Source: a bacterium (GTDB lineage: Bacteria; Sumerlaeota; Sumerlaeia; MVZB01). Taken from it: 10,632 nt of DNA. Of this stretch, positions 1-6,970 are shown in pieces. Below the pieces are notes generated by a model. It ran no database searches and was not told the origin of the DNA. It saw only the letters and a program-made list of their open reading frames with translations. Both the position numbers and the translations under genes were made by a program. Where the stretch lies: positions 1 to 10,632 of the forward strand of contig JAMCWS010000347.1 in the NCBI GenBank assembly GCA_023480605.1, written 5' to 3'. Positions within the stretch are counted from its first letter, which is position 1, and each line of letters starts with the position of its first letter.

Positions 1-1237
1 CTCGCCCAAGGGACGCAGCGCCCCCCCGCCCGACGCGCAGGAGGGCGCTTTTCACGGCGGGCGCCTCGCGCAGCGACGCCGCCAGCGCCGCCAGGTCGCG
101 CGCGTTGGCCGTGGCGCAGTGGACGCGCGCCAGGATTCGTTCGAGATCGCGCACGCCGCGCAGCCCCTCACGCAATGTTTCACGCGCCCCGGCGTCGGCC
201 AGCAAACCCTCGATCGCGTCCAGACGCGCCTCGATCGCCTCGGGATCCTGGAGGGGCTGGAGGACCCACTGGCGCAGCAGGCGGCCGCCCATGGGGGTGC
301 GTGTGTGGTCGAGCACTTCGAGCAGCGTGGCGCGCCGCCCGCCGTCGACCATGTTGCGCACCAGTTCGAGCGAGCGCTGCGTGGTCGCGTCGAGCATCAT
401 CGTGTCGCGCACCGAGTAAATGCGCAGGCCGCGGATGTGGCCCAGCCCGCGCCGCTGCGTCTCGCGGAGGTAGGTCAGCAGCGCCCCGGCGGCGCAGATG
501 GCGGCCGGCGAATCCTCGGCGCCGAAGCCCTGGAGCGTGGTGACGCCCAGTTGTTCGAGCAGGGCCGCGCGCGCCGCGTCCAGGCGGATCATGCCGCGGT
601 CGATGCGGGTGCGCAGCATCGGCCCGGCGGCCGCGTTTCCGGGCGAGCCATGGAGCCCACTGAGACCGCCTTCGAGCAGCGTCCAATCGTCTTCGGTGGC
701 CAGCATTTCGGAAGGGGCGATGCGGGCGATTTCGTTGAGCACGGCGGCTCGGGCGTCGGCGCCGGCGAGTTCGGTCGCCCCCAGCGCGCCGGTCGAAAGG
801 TCGGCCAGCGCCAGGCCCCAGTTGCCCTGGTGGCGGGCGACGGCCGCCAGGTAGTTGGCCGCCTTGTCGTCGAGCAGTCCTTCCTCGATGACCGTGCCGG
901 GGGTCACGACGCGTGTCACCTCGCGCCGCACGACCCCCTTGGCCGTCTTGGGATCTTCGACCTGGTCGCAGATGGCCACGCGCCGCCCGGCGCGGATGAG
1001 GCGGCCCAGGTAGGCGTCGAGCGCGTGGTAAGGGATGCCGGCCAGCGGCAGCGTGCGGCCCTGGCCAATGTGCTTGCGCGTGAGCGTGATGCCCAGAATC
1101 TCGGCGGCGGCCTTGGCGTCGTCGCCGAAAGTCTCGTAGAAGTCGCCGATGCGGTAGAGGAGGATGTCGTTCGGGTGGTTCGCCTTGATTTGCAGATACT
1201 GGCGCACCATTGGCGTCAGCGGTGGCTCTTTGGTCAT
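1..1237 (-). CDS. mutS: DNA mismatch repair protein MutS (N-terminal part, cut by window edge)
   Basis: MutS recognises base mismatches and small loops and starts mismatch repair with MutL. The frame is open from ATG at 1237 down to base 1 (412 complete codons) with no stop, so the gene continues past the left edge. Seen: the N-terminal mismatch-binding domain with LLYRIGDFYETF, holding the Phe-Tyr-Glu wedge motif at residues 33-35 (family knowledge: this Phe stacks on the mismatch). Then LAGIPYHALDAYL, VAICDQVEDP and VTRVVTPGT, all standard MutS blocks, followed by the connector domain (LALADLSTG) and the start of the lever/core domain (LDATTQRSLEL, TPMGGRLLRQWVLQPL). The ATPase domain with the Walker motifs lies outside the window. 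The start is the first Met giving the normal MutS N-terminus (MTKEPPLTPMVRQYL); no clear Shine-Dalgarno precedes it. It is a housekeeping gene with no evident link to the sugar genes beside it. Confidence 0.97.
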   Translation of the reverse strand, partial: MTKEPPLTPMVRQYLQIKANHPNDILLYRIGDFYETFGDDAKAAAEILGITLTRKHIGQGRTLPLAGIPYHALDAYLGRLIRAGRRVAICDQVEDPKTAKGVVRREVTRVVTPGTVIEEGLLDDKAANYLAAVARHQGNWGLALADLSTGALGATELAGADARAAVLNEIARIAPSEMLATEDDWTLLEGGLSGLHGSPGNAAAGPMLRTRIDRGMIRLDAARAALLEQLGVTTLQGFGAEDSPAAICAAGALLTYLRETQRRGLGHIRGLRIYSVRDTMMLDATTQRSLELVRNMVDGGRRATLLEVLDHTRTPMGGRLLRQWVLQPLQDPEAIEARLDAIEGLLADAGARETLREGLRGVRDLERILARVHCATANARDLAALAASLREAPAVKSALLRVGRGGAASLGR

Positions 1238-1633
1238 GATCGAACCGTTTCCAGGAGGAACCTTGGGCGCGATCCCCCGGGGCGCTCGCGAACCCCGAGC
1301 GGCGCGGCCGCGGCGCCCGGGTGCCGGCTTTCACTACCAGAAAAACATAATCGCCCACGACGGGCAAGAGCCATCTTGACCGAGTCACCTTGGTTTTATC
1401 GAAACGATACGATTCCAACCGCCAGGACACGAAGACACCAAGCGATCAACGGTACACGGGATGGCGAATCCAAATCTCATCCGTCACCCGCCTAATGGAA
1501 TCCTTATGCCTCGAATCGTTTTCACGCATCTGCCATGTCTCAACTTGGTGGTTCACTTTATATGCGTGCCGGCTGAAGGTTCATGGTCGAGCCAACGCCG
1601 CCGTAGAGGCTCAGTCGATCCGGTCAATTCCGC
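1238..1633. other. Intergenic spacer between mutS and the GPH transporter
   Basis: These 396 bases hold no convincing gene. They contain the leader and presumably the promoter of mutS, and the downstream region of the transporter gene. Visible elements are a small palindrome TATCG-AAA-CGATA (1397-1409), a repeat-like segment (1416-1442, listed separately), and a GCCC-ACGAC-GGGC hairpin near 1356-1368 that on the minus strand is followed after 6 nt by a short T run, too weak to call a terminator. GAGCC/GGCTC arms at 1589-1612 lie just after the transporter stop but have no T tract. Short plus-strand open frames here (from 1390 and 1461) show no family resemblance and run on into the antisense of the transporter gene. 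Confidence 0.6.
1416..1442. repeat. Intergenic 'CCAGGACACGAAGACACCAAG'-type repeat, degenerate copy
   Basis: The segment reads as short purine-rich near-repeats: GCCAGGACAC, GAAGACAC, CAAG, with the unit GACAC appearing twice (GACACgaaGACAC). Read on the minus strand it is CTTGGTGTCTTCGTGTC followed by CTGGCGG. Sequences of this style (CTTGGTGTCTTCGTG...) occur as dispersed intergenic repeats in many environmental genomes of PVC-like and related phyla; I recall this pattern but could not search it. Only one copy lies in this window, so calling it a member of a dispersed family is inference. Confidence 0.45.
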
Positions 1634-3121
1634 TCAACCCGACCTGCCGTTGCGCGCGTCCAGTATCGCGCGCACTTCGCGCGCCGACTTCTCGTTGATG
1701 GGGAAGATGAACGTCAACGCCAGCGAAACGAGCAGGCAACCGACCGTGATCGCGATATAGAGCACGCGCATCAGCGTCAGCGTCGCCACGGTTTGCATGC
1801 CGCCGGGGCGGTACCCCGCCCAGATCAACGCATAGCCCGCGACGACGGTGACGCAGGCGGTGCTGGCCTTCATCAGAAAGGTGACGGCCGCGCCGAACAT
1901 GCCTTCGCGCCGCAGGCCGTACTTGAGTTCGTCGAGGTCGCAGATATCGGCCATCACGGAGCCCCAAAGAACCCAGACGGAGGTCAGGCCAAACGTGACG
2001 AGGCCGGTCTTGACCAATTGCAGATAAGGGAAACGAGGTGTCATGAGCCACCAACTCGCGGCAAAACCGCCAATGGCGATGATCTGGCCGAGCGCCATGG
2101 TTGACTTCTTGCCGATGCGGCGGGCCGTCCAGGCGACCAGGGGCGTCACGGCGATGCCGACCGCTCCTTGCAGCACGCCGTTCACGCCGCCGATATAGGA
2201 TGCCCATTTCTTGTCGCCGCCGCAGATGTAATCGATGCTGATGTAAAGGCCCATCGGGCCGATCATCGAACAGGCCAGCAGAACCAGAAAAACAATCGTA
2301 AACATCAGCCACAGCGGGTAATTGTTGAACGTCATTCTCAGGCCCTCGAACAGGGGAGTCTTGGGCTGAGCCCCGAAGGTCCCCGCGCGCTCGCGGACGA
2401 AAAGGGCCGGCGCCAGGGCGCAGACCAGCATGACGACGCCCACCCCCGCCGCCACGTAGCGCACGCCGAGGATTTCGTCCCCGCCGGCCAGTTTGCCCGC
2501 TTGAAAAGAAAGGTTGTAAAGCCAGGGCATCAGAAAGGCCGCCGTGTAGGCCAGGAACGTGTTCCAGGCGAAAATAGCCGTCCGTTCGTGGTAGTCGGTG
2601 CTCATCTCGATGCCCATCGCTCCGCGCGGCACCGAGAAGAAAGCGTAGCCAAAATAGCAGAGCATCGAGGTGACCAGAAAATAAATCGCCAGATGGGGCA
2701 GATGCATCGTGCCGCCCAGCCAGGAAGGCAGAGCGAACGTGACCGTCCTGCCCGCGAGGGACCGGGGCGCCAGCCACATCGCCACGAAAAAAACCGAAAG
2801 CACGACGCCGCCGATCAAAATATACGGGCGCCGGCGTCCCCAGCGGGTGCGCGTGTTGTCGGAGAGATTGCCGATCGACGGATCGATGATGGCGTCGAAC
2901 ACACGCGGCAGCGCCATGATCCAGCCCAGCAGGCGGGGATCAAGACCCAGGCCGAGATTATAAATGGGCATCGCCAGCGACCCGATGCCGTTGGTGACAA
3001 ATTGATCGGAGATGGCGCCGGCGCCATAGGCGATTTTACGGCCAACCGGCACTTTTTCGGCGGGCGGCTGCAACAGTTCGGCCGCCACCGGCTCTCGGAC
3101 GATCGTCGGTGCTTCACTCAT
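1634..3121 (-). CDS. GPH-family (MelB-like, MFS_2) sugar:cation symporter
   Basis: This is an inner-membrane symporter of the glycoside-pentoside-hexuronide:cation family, expected to import a sugar or glycoside with H+ or Na+. The 495-residue protein has about twelve hydrophobic segments. Diagnostic GPH motifs (numbered from ATG 3121) are VFDAIIDP at 74-81, whose Asp76 and Asp80 match the cation-site aspartates 55 and 59 of MelB; the 2-3 loop RTRWGRRRPYIL at 91-102; and DICDLDELKYGLRREGMFGA at 392-411, the late-loop signature of the family. The slightly large size is due to an insert at about 118-143 and a 25-residue N-terminus. An upstream in-frame ATG at 3166 would add 15 residues. I prefer 3121: the extra stretch uses rare TTA and TCA codons, ATG 3166 lacks a Shine-Dalgarno, and the best promoter candidate (3179-3207) would start transcription almost on it. 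The substrate cannot be read from sequence; the nearby glycoside hydrolase suggests a glycan breakdown product. Confidence 0.9.
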   Translation of the reverse strand: MSEAPTIVREPVAAELLQPPAEKVPVGRKIAYGAGAISDQFVTNGIGSLAMPIYNLGLGLDPRLLGWIMALPRVFDAIIDPSIGNLSDNTRTRWGRRRPYILIGGVVLSVFFVAMWLAPRSLAGRTVTFALPSWLGGTMHLPHLAIYFLVTSMLCYFGYAFFSVPRGAMGIEMSTDYHERTAIFAWNTFLAYTAAFLMPWLYNLSFQAGKLAGGDEILGVRYVAAGVGVVMLVCALAPALFVRERAGTFGAQPKTPLFEGLRMTFNNYPLWLMFTIVFLVLLACSMIGPMGLYISIDYICGGDKKWASYIGGVNGVLQGAVGIAVTPLVAWTARRIGKKSTMALGQIIAIGGFAASWWLMTPRFPYLQLVKTGLVTFGLTSVWVLWGSVMADICDLDELKYGLRREGMFGAAVTFLMKASTACVTVVAGYALIWAGYRPGGMQTVATLTLMRVLYIAITVGCLLVSLALTFIFPINEKSAREVRAILDARNGRSG

Positions 3122-3178
3122 TGATAAACCGGTCCCCCCCGACTGGCCAAATTGCGCGATCGGCATGATCTAAAGCGG

Positions 3179-3207
3179 ATCATCCCATCGCCCGCGTCCA
3201 AAGGCAA
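3179..3207 (-). promoter_or_regulatory. Candidate sigma70-type promoter for the GPH transporter
   Basis: On the minus strand TTGCCT (-35-like, 4/6 matches) is followed after exactly 17 nt by GATGAT (-10-like, 4/6). Transcription would begin near 3172, leaving a leader of about 50 nt before ATG 3121 but almost none before ATG 3166. Both boxes are only partial matches, so this is a suggestion from spacing and position. Confidence 0.25.
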
Positions 3208-3312
3208 GCGCTTCGAAGCATGATGAGGGGCGCCCGGCGGGAAGGCGAACGGAATCGGTGAGGGACGGAACTTGATTGTTTTGTTTTGTGATCATACCCG
3301 GAACGATCGGCG

Positions 3313-3346
3313 ACGAACAACCGGAGATGCTGTTCGCGATGTTCGT
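3313..3346. repeat. Inverted repeat ACGAACA...TGTTCGT with internal TGTTCG copy
   Basis: ACGAACA at 3313-3319 is the exact reverse complement of TGTTCGT at 3340-3346. A further TGTTCG sits at 3331-3336, giving a second possible pairing with an 11-nt loop. The site lies about 150-190 nt upstream of the transporter start, a possible operator position. The arms are short, so chance is possible. Confidence 0.3.
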
Positions 3347-3372
3347 ATCCGGCCCCGTCATCTTGTGAGGCG

Positions 3373-3393
3373 ATCCCGGAGGGAGGGATTTTT
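3373..3393 (+). terminator. Weak terminator-like hairpin facing right
   Basis: ATCCC and GGGAT arms (3373-3377 and 3385-3389) flank a 7-nt loop and are followed by TTTT and then AATT. This resembles an intrinsic terminator for plus-strand transcription, but the stem is only 5 bp and no plus-strand gene lies upstream in the window. It could instead be a chance structure in the minus-strand intergenic RNA. Confidence 0.2.
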
Positions 3394-3512
3394 AATTAGG
3401 TTTTCAACGGCGGCCTACCGGGCGAGTCGTTGGACGGCTGATCACCCGCGACGGCATTGCTCCGCGAGTCTTGCGGCGTAAATAATCCCGGGGTGCGGCC
3501 GAGAGGCAAGTC

Positions 3513-4445
3513 CTAACTGAAGCGGCGAACATAGGCCGTGTCTTCGGCCACCTGGTCGCTGTAGCGGTCGTAGATTCCCAGGATGACCCCGTCGCCCGGC
3601 TTGATGGCGGCGAATGTTTCGCGGAAGGCCGCTTCCACCCACTCGGGGCGGTCGGAGAGCCGGCCGGCCGCCAGGATCTTGAACGCCAGGCAGGGCCGCC
3701 GGGTCTGCCGCATCGCTTTGAACATGCGTGGCGGGTCGCTCTTCAGGTAGACTTCGCCCACCGGCAGCGGGACATGGCCCAGAAGCTCGCGCAATTCGGC
3801 TTCGGTGCGGTGGCGCTGGTAGACGCACGTCATGTAGTAATCCAGGTCCCAGCCCTTGGATTCGATGGCGTCGACCACGTCGGGCATGTGGGTTGAAACA
3901 CCCACCAGCAGCCCAGCGTCGCGGATGCGTTTCAGGTAATCGTTGACCTGGTCGAGTTTGCCCTGCTTGAAAAGCTGATCGGTCACCTCGCCGTGATGGG
4001 CGATGCCAATGCAGCCGGCCTGGGCGAGTTCGCCGATCACGTTCGGGTCGTTGGATTCGATGCTTAGAAAATGCATCTTGCCCGTCTCCTTCACGTGCCG
4101 GCGATACAAATCGAGGTTTTTGTTTCCCGACTGCCAGGTGTTGACGCCCAGTTCTTCGCAATGGCGGAGCGTCTCGAGGATCTTTTCGGGAGTGAAATAC
4201 TCGCGCATCTCGCGGTTGACGAAACCCGACAGGTGCGAACCGCCGTTGAACGGATTCGATCCACAAACCAGGCGCGAGATCGAGTGCCTGCCGATCCGGA
4301 TAAGGGGCATTTTCGCCGGGGCGGGCGCCGAGGCGCCGATAACGGCCTGCGCGCCGATCATCGCCGCGGGGATCGCAACGGCGGCTTGCAGGAATTCGCG
4401 GCGCCCGCACCCCCGCGACGGCGACCCGTTGTGCTCATTGGACAT
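3513..4445 (-). CDS. Tat-exported aldo/keto-reductase-like TIM-barrel protein
   Basis: Predicted periplasmic protein of 310 residues. A twin-arginine leader is plain: GRREFLQAA at 14-22 (RRxFLx consensus), a hydrophobic stretch to about 38, and a likely cleavage after ASA at 38-40. The mature part looks like an aldo/keto-reductase barrel: SRLVCGSNPFNGG (strand 1 region, 57-69), ILETLRHCEELGVNTWQSG (89-107, the AKR 'GvNffDTA' position), GIAHHGEV (147-153), GLLVGVSTH (178-186) and a C-terminal GDGVILGIYDRYSDQVAED. By this reading the AKR catalytic Asp is replaced by Gln105, and the Tyr and Lys are not at their usual places, while a His pair (150-151) sits where the AKR His falls. It may therefore not be an ordinary NAD(P)H reductase. 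The start is secure: TAAAGGAG ends 7 nt before ATG 4445. It lies 222 bp downstream of the hydrolase gene on the same strand, so it may be co-transcribed or have its own promoter. The substrate is unknown. Confidence 0.75.
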   Translation of the reverse strand: MSNEHNGSPSRGCGRREFLQAAVAIPAAMIGAQAVIGASAPAPAKMPLIRIGRHSISRLVCGSNPFNGGSHLSGFVNREMREYFTPEKILETLRHCEELGVNTWQSGNKNLDLYRRHVKETGKMHFLSIESNDPNVIGELAQAGCIGIAHHGEVTDQLFKQGKLDQVNDYLKRIRDAGLLVGVSTHMPDVVDAIESKGWDLDYYMTCVYQRHRTEAELRELLGHVPLPVGEVYLKSDPPRMFKAMRQTRRPCLAFKILAAGRLSDRPEWVEAAFRETFAAIKPGDGVILGIYDRYSDQVAEDTAYVRRFS

Positions 4446-4667
4446 GGTTGCGCTCCTTTACGGCCGACAACGACCATTTGGCTCTCGATCAACTCATACC
4501 GCCTTTATCATGGTGAATCTTTCCATCGGGCGCGGCCAGTTGCAAGCGATTTGAATACGCCACTACCCAACGGGTCAAATCATGCCTGATTAATTCGCGG
4601 CGGGCCGGTAACGTCGCCTGGCTCGGCCGGCCGGGGAGCGGACGCAACCCGCGCCGGTCGTGCCGCG

Positions 4668-6542
4668 TCAATTCGCGTCTTTTTTGATGAATTGAGTCAC
4701 CAGGCTTTGCGCGTCGAAAACGAGCCGGCCGTCCGGGAATTCCGTCACCCACTTGCTGTCGGCTTTGCCGTCGAAGCCGTGGAGCGAACTATCGGCTCCC
4801 GGCGCTCCCGTAACGTGCGCCAGGATCCTGACGACCCGCGCCAGGTATTCGGGCATCGCCGTCTCGTCGGCCGTAAAAAGTCGACCCTTGCCGACACGCC
4901 AGACGCGCACCCCCGGCGCCGGGGTGGGGTCTTCGTTCGCCCGCCAGGCGGTCGCGATCGTCTTCGCGCCGTCCCAATCCTCCCATCGCGGCGCGCCGCA
5001 CGTGACGAGGATTCCGCCGGCGCGCAGCCACCGGTCGATGGCCCGCAGCGTCGCTTCGCGATAGACGAGGCCATTGGTGTGGAGCAGGACGCGATAGTCG
5101 GCGAGCCGGTCCCACCCGATCATGTTTTCGTCGACGACGTCGTAGTCGAAGAACTCGCGTCCAAGGTCGCAGAAGCGGATCTGCCCTTCCGGCCAGCCGG
5201 GAAAATGGTTCATGTCGAGCAGCATCTGGGTGGAAGGATAGAGCACGCCGATATCGACCAGCGATCGTTCCTGCGGGCGCAAGACACGCTTGTATTCCTC
5301 TACGACGTTGGGCCGCAGGTGGAAGTTTTGAAAGTACTGGAAAATCAGGTTGGCGCCCGCCGAGGCGTCCTCGAAATATTGGCGCTGCAGTTCAGGATAT
5401 TTCAGATCGCCGCCCGGCGGCTCGGTGCAAAAGCTCAGGCCCAGCCGGTGCGCGAGCGGAGCCATGCGCTTATAGAACCAGTAGGCGCGCGGCATCGGAG
5501 CGCGGTTGACGCTGCCGTGCGTTGAACGGATCGTCAGCGGTTTGAAATCGGCCGCCGCGCGGATGATGGCCGTGCGGTCGTCGCCGTCGCTGGGCATGTC
5601 GCTGCCGTAACCGAGCGGTATATCCATAAACGTGTCGGGGAAATGATTACGTATGATTTTCAGAAATTTCGCCATGTTGCGGACCTGGGTTTCCTGGTAC
5701 CAAGTCATGAAATCCAGCCAGCGGCGGCGTTCATTGCCGCGCCGGTCGGGATCGGGGTATTCGATCGCCGCGGCGCCGTCGAAACGTGTGCTCCAGGCCG
5801 CGTTGAGCCGATTCAGATCGCCGTATTTTTCGAGCATCCGTTCGCGGAAGTCGGCGCGCGCAAACCGGTCGCCGCACCAGTAGCCCGCCTTCCAGGCTTC
5901 CGGATCCTGCGGCAAAAACTCGTAACGCATTCCGCCCGGCAGGAATCCCTTGCTGCCCAGCAGCATGCCCACCTCGCCGAAGTCCGAACCCGGGTAACTG
6001 AATTTGAGGATATCGATGCTGTCGTTGTAACGCCGCGCCAACTCGGCAAAGAAATGGTCGTATGCGGCGAGTGTGCCCGGCGCCCAGGGCGAAAGAACAT
6101 CCACCGATTTGCCGGTGCGCATCTCGGTCAGCGGCGTGTAGTCGGGCGACTTTTTGAACCACTCGGGCGCATACATGAGCCAGGGGAGGACGAGGAACTT
6201 GAGCCCCTTCTCGCGGCTCAGGGCGAGCATCGCGTCGAATTCCCGGAAGTCCCACTGATCCTTGGATGGTTCGAGCGGGCGCCAATAGACCCAGGCCTCG
6301 ATGTGCGTCAGACCGGGGACAAGTTGGTTTTCCATGACGCCCCGATTGCCGTGATGCCACATTTCGGGTATGTCCAGCGCCCCGATGATAAATGGAATTT
6401 CGTCGGCGCTTCGGGCGAGCTCTTTCGTCGGCCCCGACGATGGATTCGGCGCGCCGCTCCGACCGCCTCCGGCCATCGCACCCAGGATCAAACCGATGAT
6501 TGTCATCTTGCGCGCGCGCCTCCTTCTTGTGCGGTCAAACAT
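4668..6542 (-). CDS. Exported GH42/GH14-like (clan GH-A type) glycoside hydrolase
   Basis: A 624-residue secreted protein, probably a glycosidase acting outside the cytoplasm. The N-terminus has a very basic n-region (RTRRRRARK, 4-12), a hydrophobic core (TIIGLILGAMAGG, 14-26) and then a Gly/Ser/Pro linker: a Sec-type signal peptide without a lipobox Cys. The barrel starts near 49 (IPFIIGALDIPEMWH) and includes HIEAWVYWRPLEPSKDQWDF (80-99), LKFLVLPWLMYAPEWF (114-129), LKFSYPGSDFGEVG (179-192; Glu190 the likely acid/base), DFRERMLEKYGDLNRLNAAW (231-250, a phrase shared with GH42-type enzymes) and GLSFCTEPPGG (368-378; Glu374 the likely nucleophile). From about 428 (VDIGVLYPSTQMLLD) to 516 (RWLRAGGILVTCG) a glutamine-amidotransferase-like domain follows, as in the trimerisation domain of GH42 beta-galactosidases. 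The open frame extends upstream to 6995, but ATG 6542 has AAAGGAG 9 nt before it and starts the signal peptide. The exact GH family and substrate are unresolved. Confidence 0.78.
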   Translation of the reverse strand: MFDRTRRRRARKMTIIGLILGAMAGGGRSGAPNPSSGPTKELARSADEIPFIIGALDIPEMWHHGNRGVMENQLVPGLTHIEAWVYWRPLEPSKDQWDFREFDAMLALSREKGLKFLVLPWLMYAPEWFKKSPDYTPLTEMRTGKSVDVLSPWAPGTLAAYDHFFAELARRYNDSIDILKFSYPGSDFGEVGMLLGSKGFLPGGMRYEFLPQDPEAWKAGYWCGDRFARADFRERMLEKYGDLNRLNAAWSTRFDGAAAIEYPDPDRRGNERRRWLDFMTWYQETQVRNMAKFLKIIRNHFPDTFMDIPLGYGSDMPSDGDDRTAIIRAAADFKPLTIRSTHGSVNRAPMPRAYWFYKRMAPLAHRLGLSFCTEPPGGDLKYPELQRQYFEDASAGANLIFQYFQNFHLRPNVVEEYKRVLRPQERSLVDIGVLYPSTQMLLDMNHFPGWPEGQIRFCDLGREFFDYDVVDENMIGWDRLADYRVLLHTNGLVYREATLRAIDRWLRAGGILVTCGAPRWEDWDGAKTIATAWRANEDPTPAPGVRVWRVGKGRLFTADETAMPEYLARVVRILAHVTGAPGADSSLHGFDGKADSKWVTEFPDGRLVFDAQSLVTQFIKKDAN

Positions 6543-6551
6543 TACTTCAAT

Positions 6552-6558
6552 CTCCTTT
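6552..6558 (-). promoter_or_regulatory. Shine-Dalgarno deciding the hydrolase start
   Basis: AAAGGAG on the minus strand ends 9 nt before ATG 6542. It fixes the start at the basic signal-peptide n-region rather than at the upstream methionines of the same open frame (as far as 6995) or at the internal Met13, which would lose the basic n-region. Confidence 0.75.
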
Positions 6559-6826
6559 GATTTGGGTGGTATCGGATTCCGCGAGTTTCGATGCAACCGG
6601 CTTCCCATTTCCATTTCCGAATGGGATCCAAGTAGGCATAACAGTCCGTGTGCAAGGCGCGTGCGGATATGTCCATGTCGTGTGCGACCTCTTTCTTCGG
6701 CATGCCCGCAATAATTGCATGGAGCCGCTTGCGATGGCAAGACCCGACGGGAGATACAAAATGAATGGAATGCCGGCTCGATGAGGCATTCGGAGCCGCC
6801 AGGACGGGCTTGGTCGGCCGGGTAGC

Positions 6827-6859
6827 GGGGCCGTCCCACCCGTGACGCCCGGCGGCCCC
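6827..6859. repeat. GC-rich inverted repeat GGGGCCG/CGGCCCC
   Basis: GGGGCCG at 6827-6833 pairs exactly with CGGCCCC at 6853-6859 across 19 nt. It lies immediately next to the terminator-like hairpin at 6866-6895, on the hydrolase side, so in minus-strand RNA it would follow the terminator. In GC-rich DNA such pairs arise easily. Confidence 0.3.
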
Positions 6860-6865
6860 AATCCC

Positions 6866-6895
6866 AAAAAGAAGGGGAACAATACAATTGTCCCC
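6866..6895 (-). terminator. Intrinsic terminator-like hairpin in the hydrolase leader region
   Basis: On the minus strand GGGGACAAT, a 3-nt loop TGT, then ATTGTTCCCC form a 9-bp stem with one bulged base, followed directly by TTCTTTTT. Stem, tight loop and U-rich tail fit a Rho-independent terminator reading leftward. No minus-strand gene ends here: the next minus-strand start is the hydrolase ATG, 324 nt further on. It may therefore be an attenuator, the end of a short RNA, or a block to antisense read-through from the TPR side. Confidence 0.5.
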
Positions 6896-6940
6896 ATGAA
6901 CGAAGCGTACAACACCTTTGATTTTTCGCGGCAACTTTGG

Positions 6941-6970
6941 TTGCAATCGGCAGTGACTCGGTGTTATAAA
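6941..6970 (+). promoter_or_regulatory. Candidate sigma70-type promoter for the TPR gene
   Basis: TTGCAA (4/6 to the -35 consensus) is followed after 18 nt by TATAAA (5/6 to -10), reading toward the TPR gene whose ATG is about 108 nt downstream. The AT-rich -10 stands out in GC-rich surroundings. An inverted GCAAC-TTTG-GTTGC overlaps the -35, which could be an operator. Confidence 0.35.

Larger units (their letters stand above)
3167..3512. other. Intergenic spacer upstream of the GPH transporter, downstream of the AKR-like gene
   Basis: These 346 bases contain no supported gene. They hold the candidate transporter promoter (3179-3207), an AT-richer patch around 3273-3296 unlike the GC-rich genes, an inverted repeat ACGAACA/TGTTCGT (3313-3346) with an extra TGTTCG copy inside it, and a hairpin followed by TTTT on the plus strand (3373-3393). 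Nothing resembles a tRNA or a known riboswitch. Confidence 0.6.

Noticed and set aside
180..1430. Minus-strand open frame of 416 codons over mutS
   Set aside because: It is out of frame with mutS on the same strand and is Arg/Pro/His-rich, a frame-shifted reading of the mutS codons.
119..1495. Plus-strand open frame of 458 codons
   Set aside because: It is antisense to mutS over most of its length and shows no family motif; the composition is that of a shadow frame.
1461..1760. Plus-strand open frame of 99 codons in the mutS-transporter spacer
   Set aside because: Its second half is antisense to the transporter and it has no Shine-Dalgarno or family resemblance.
2168..3124. Plus-strand open frame of 318 codons
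   Set aside because: It is antisense to the GPH transporter and rich in H, R, Q and D with no recognisable domain.
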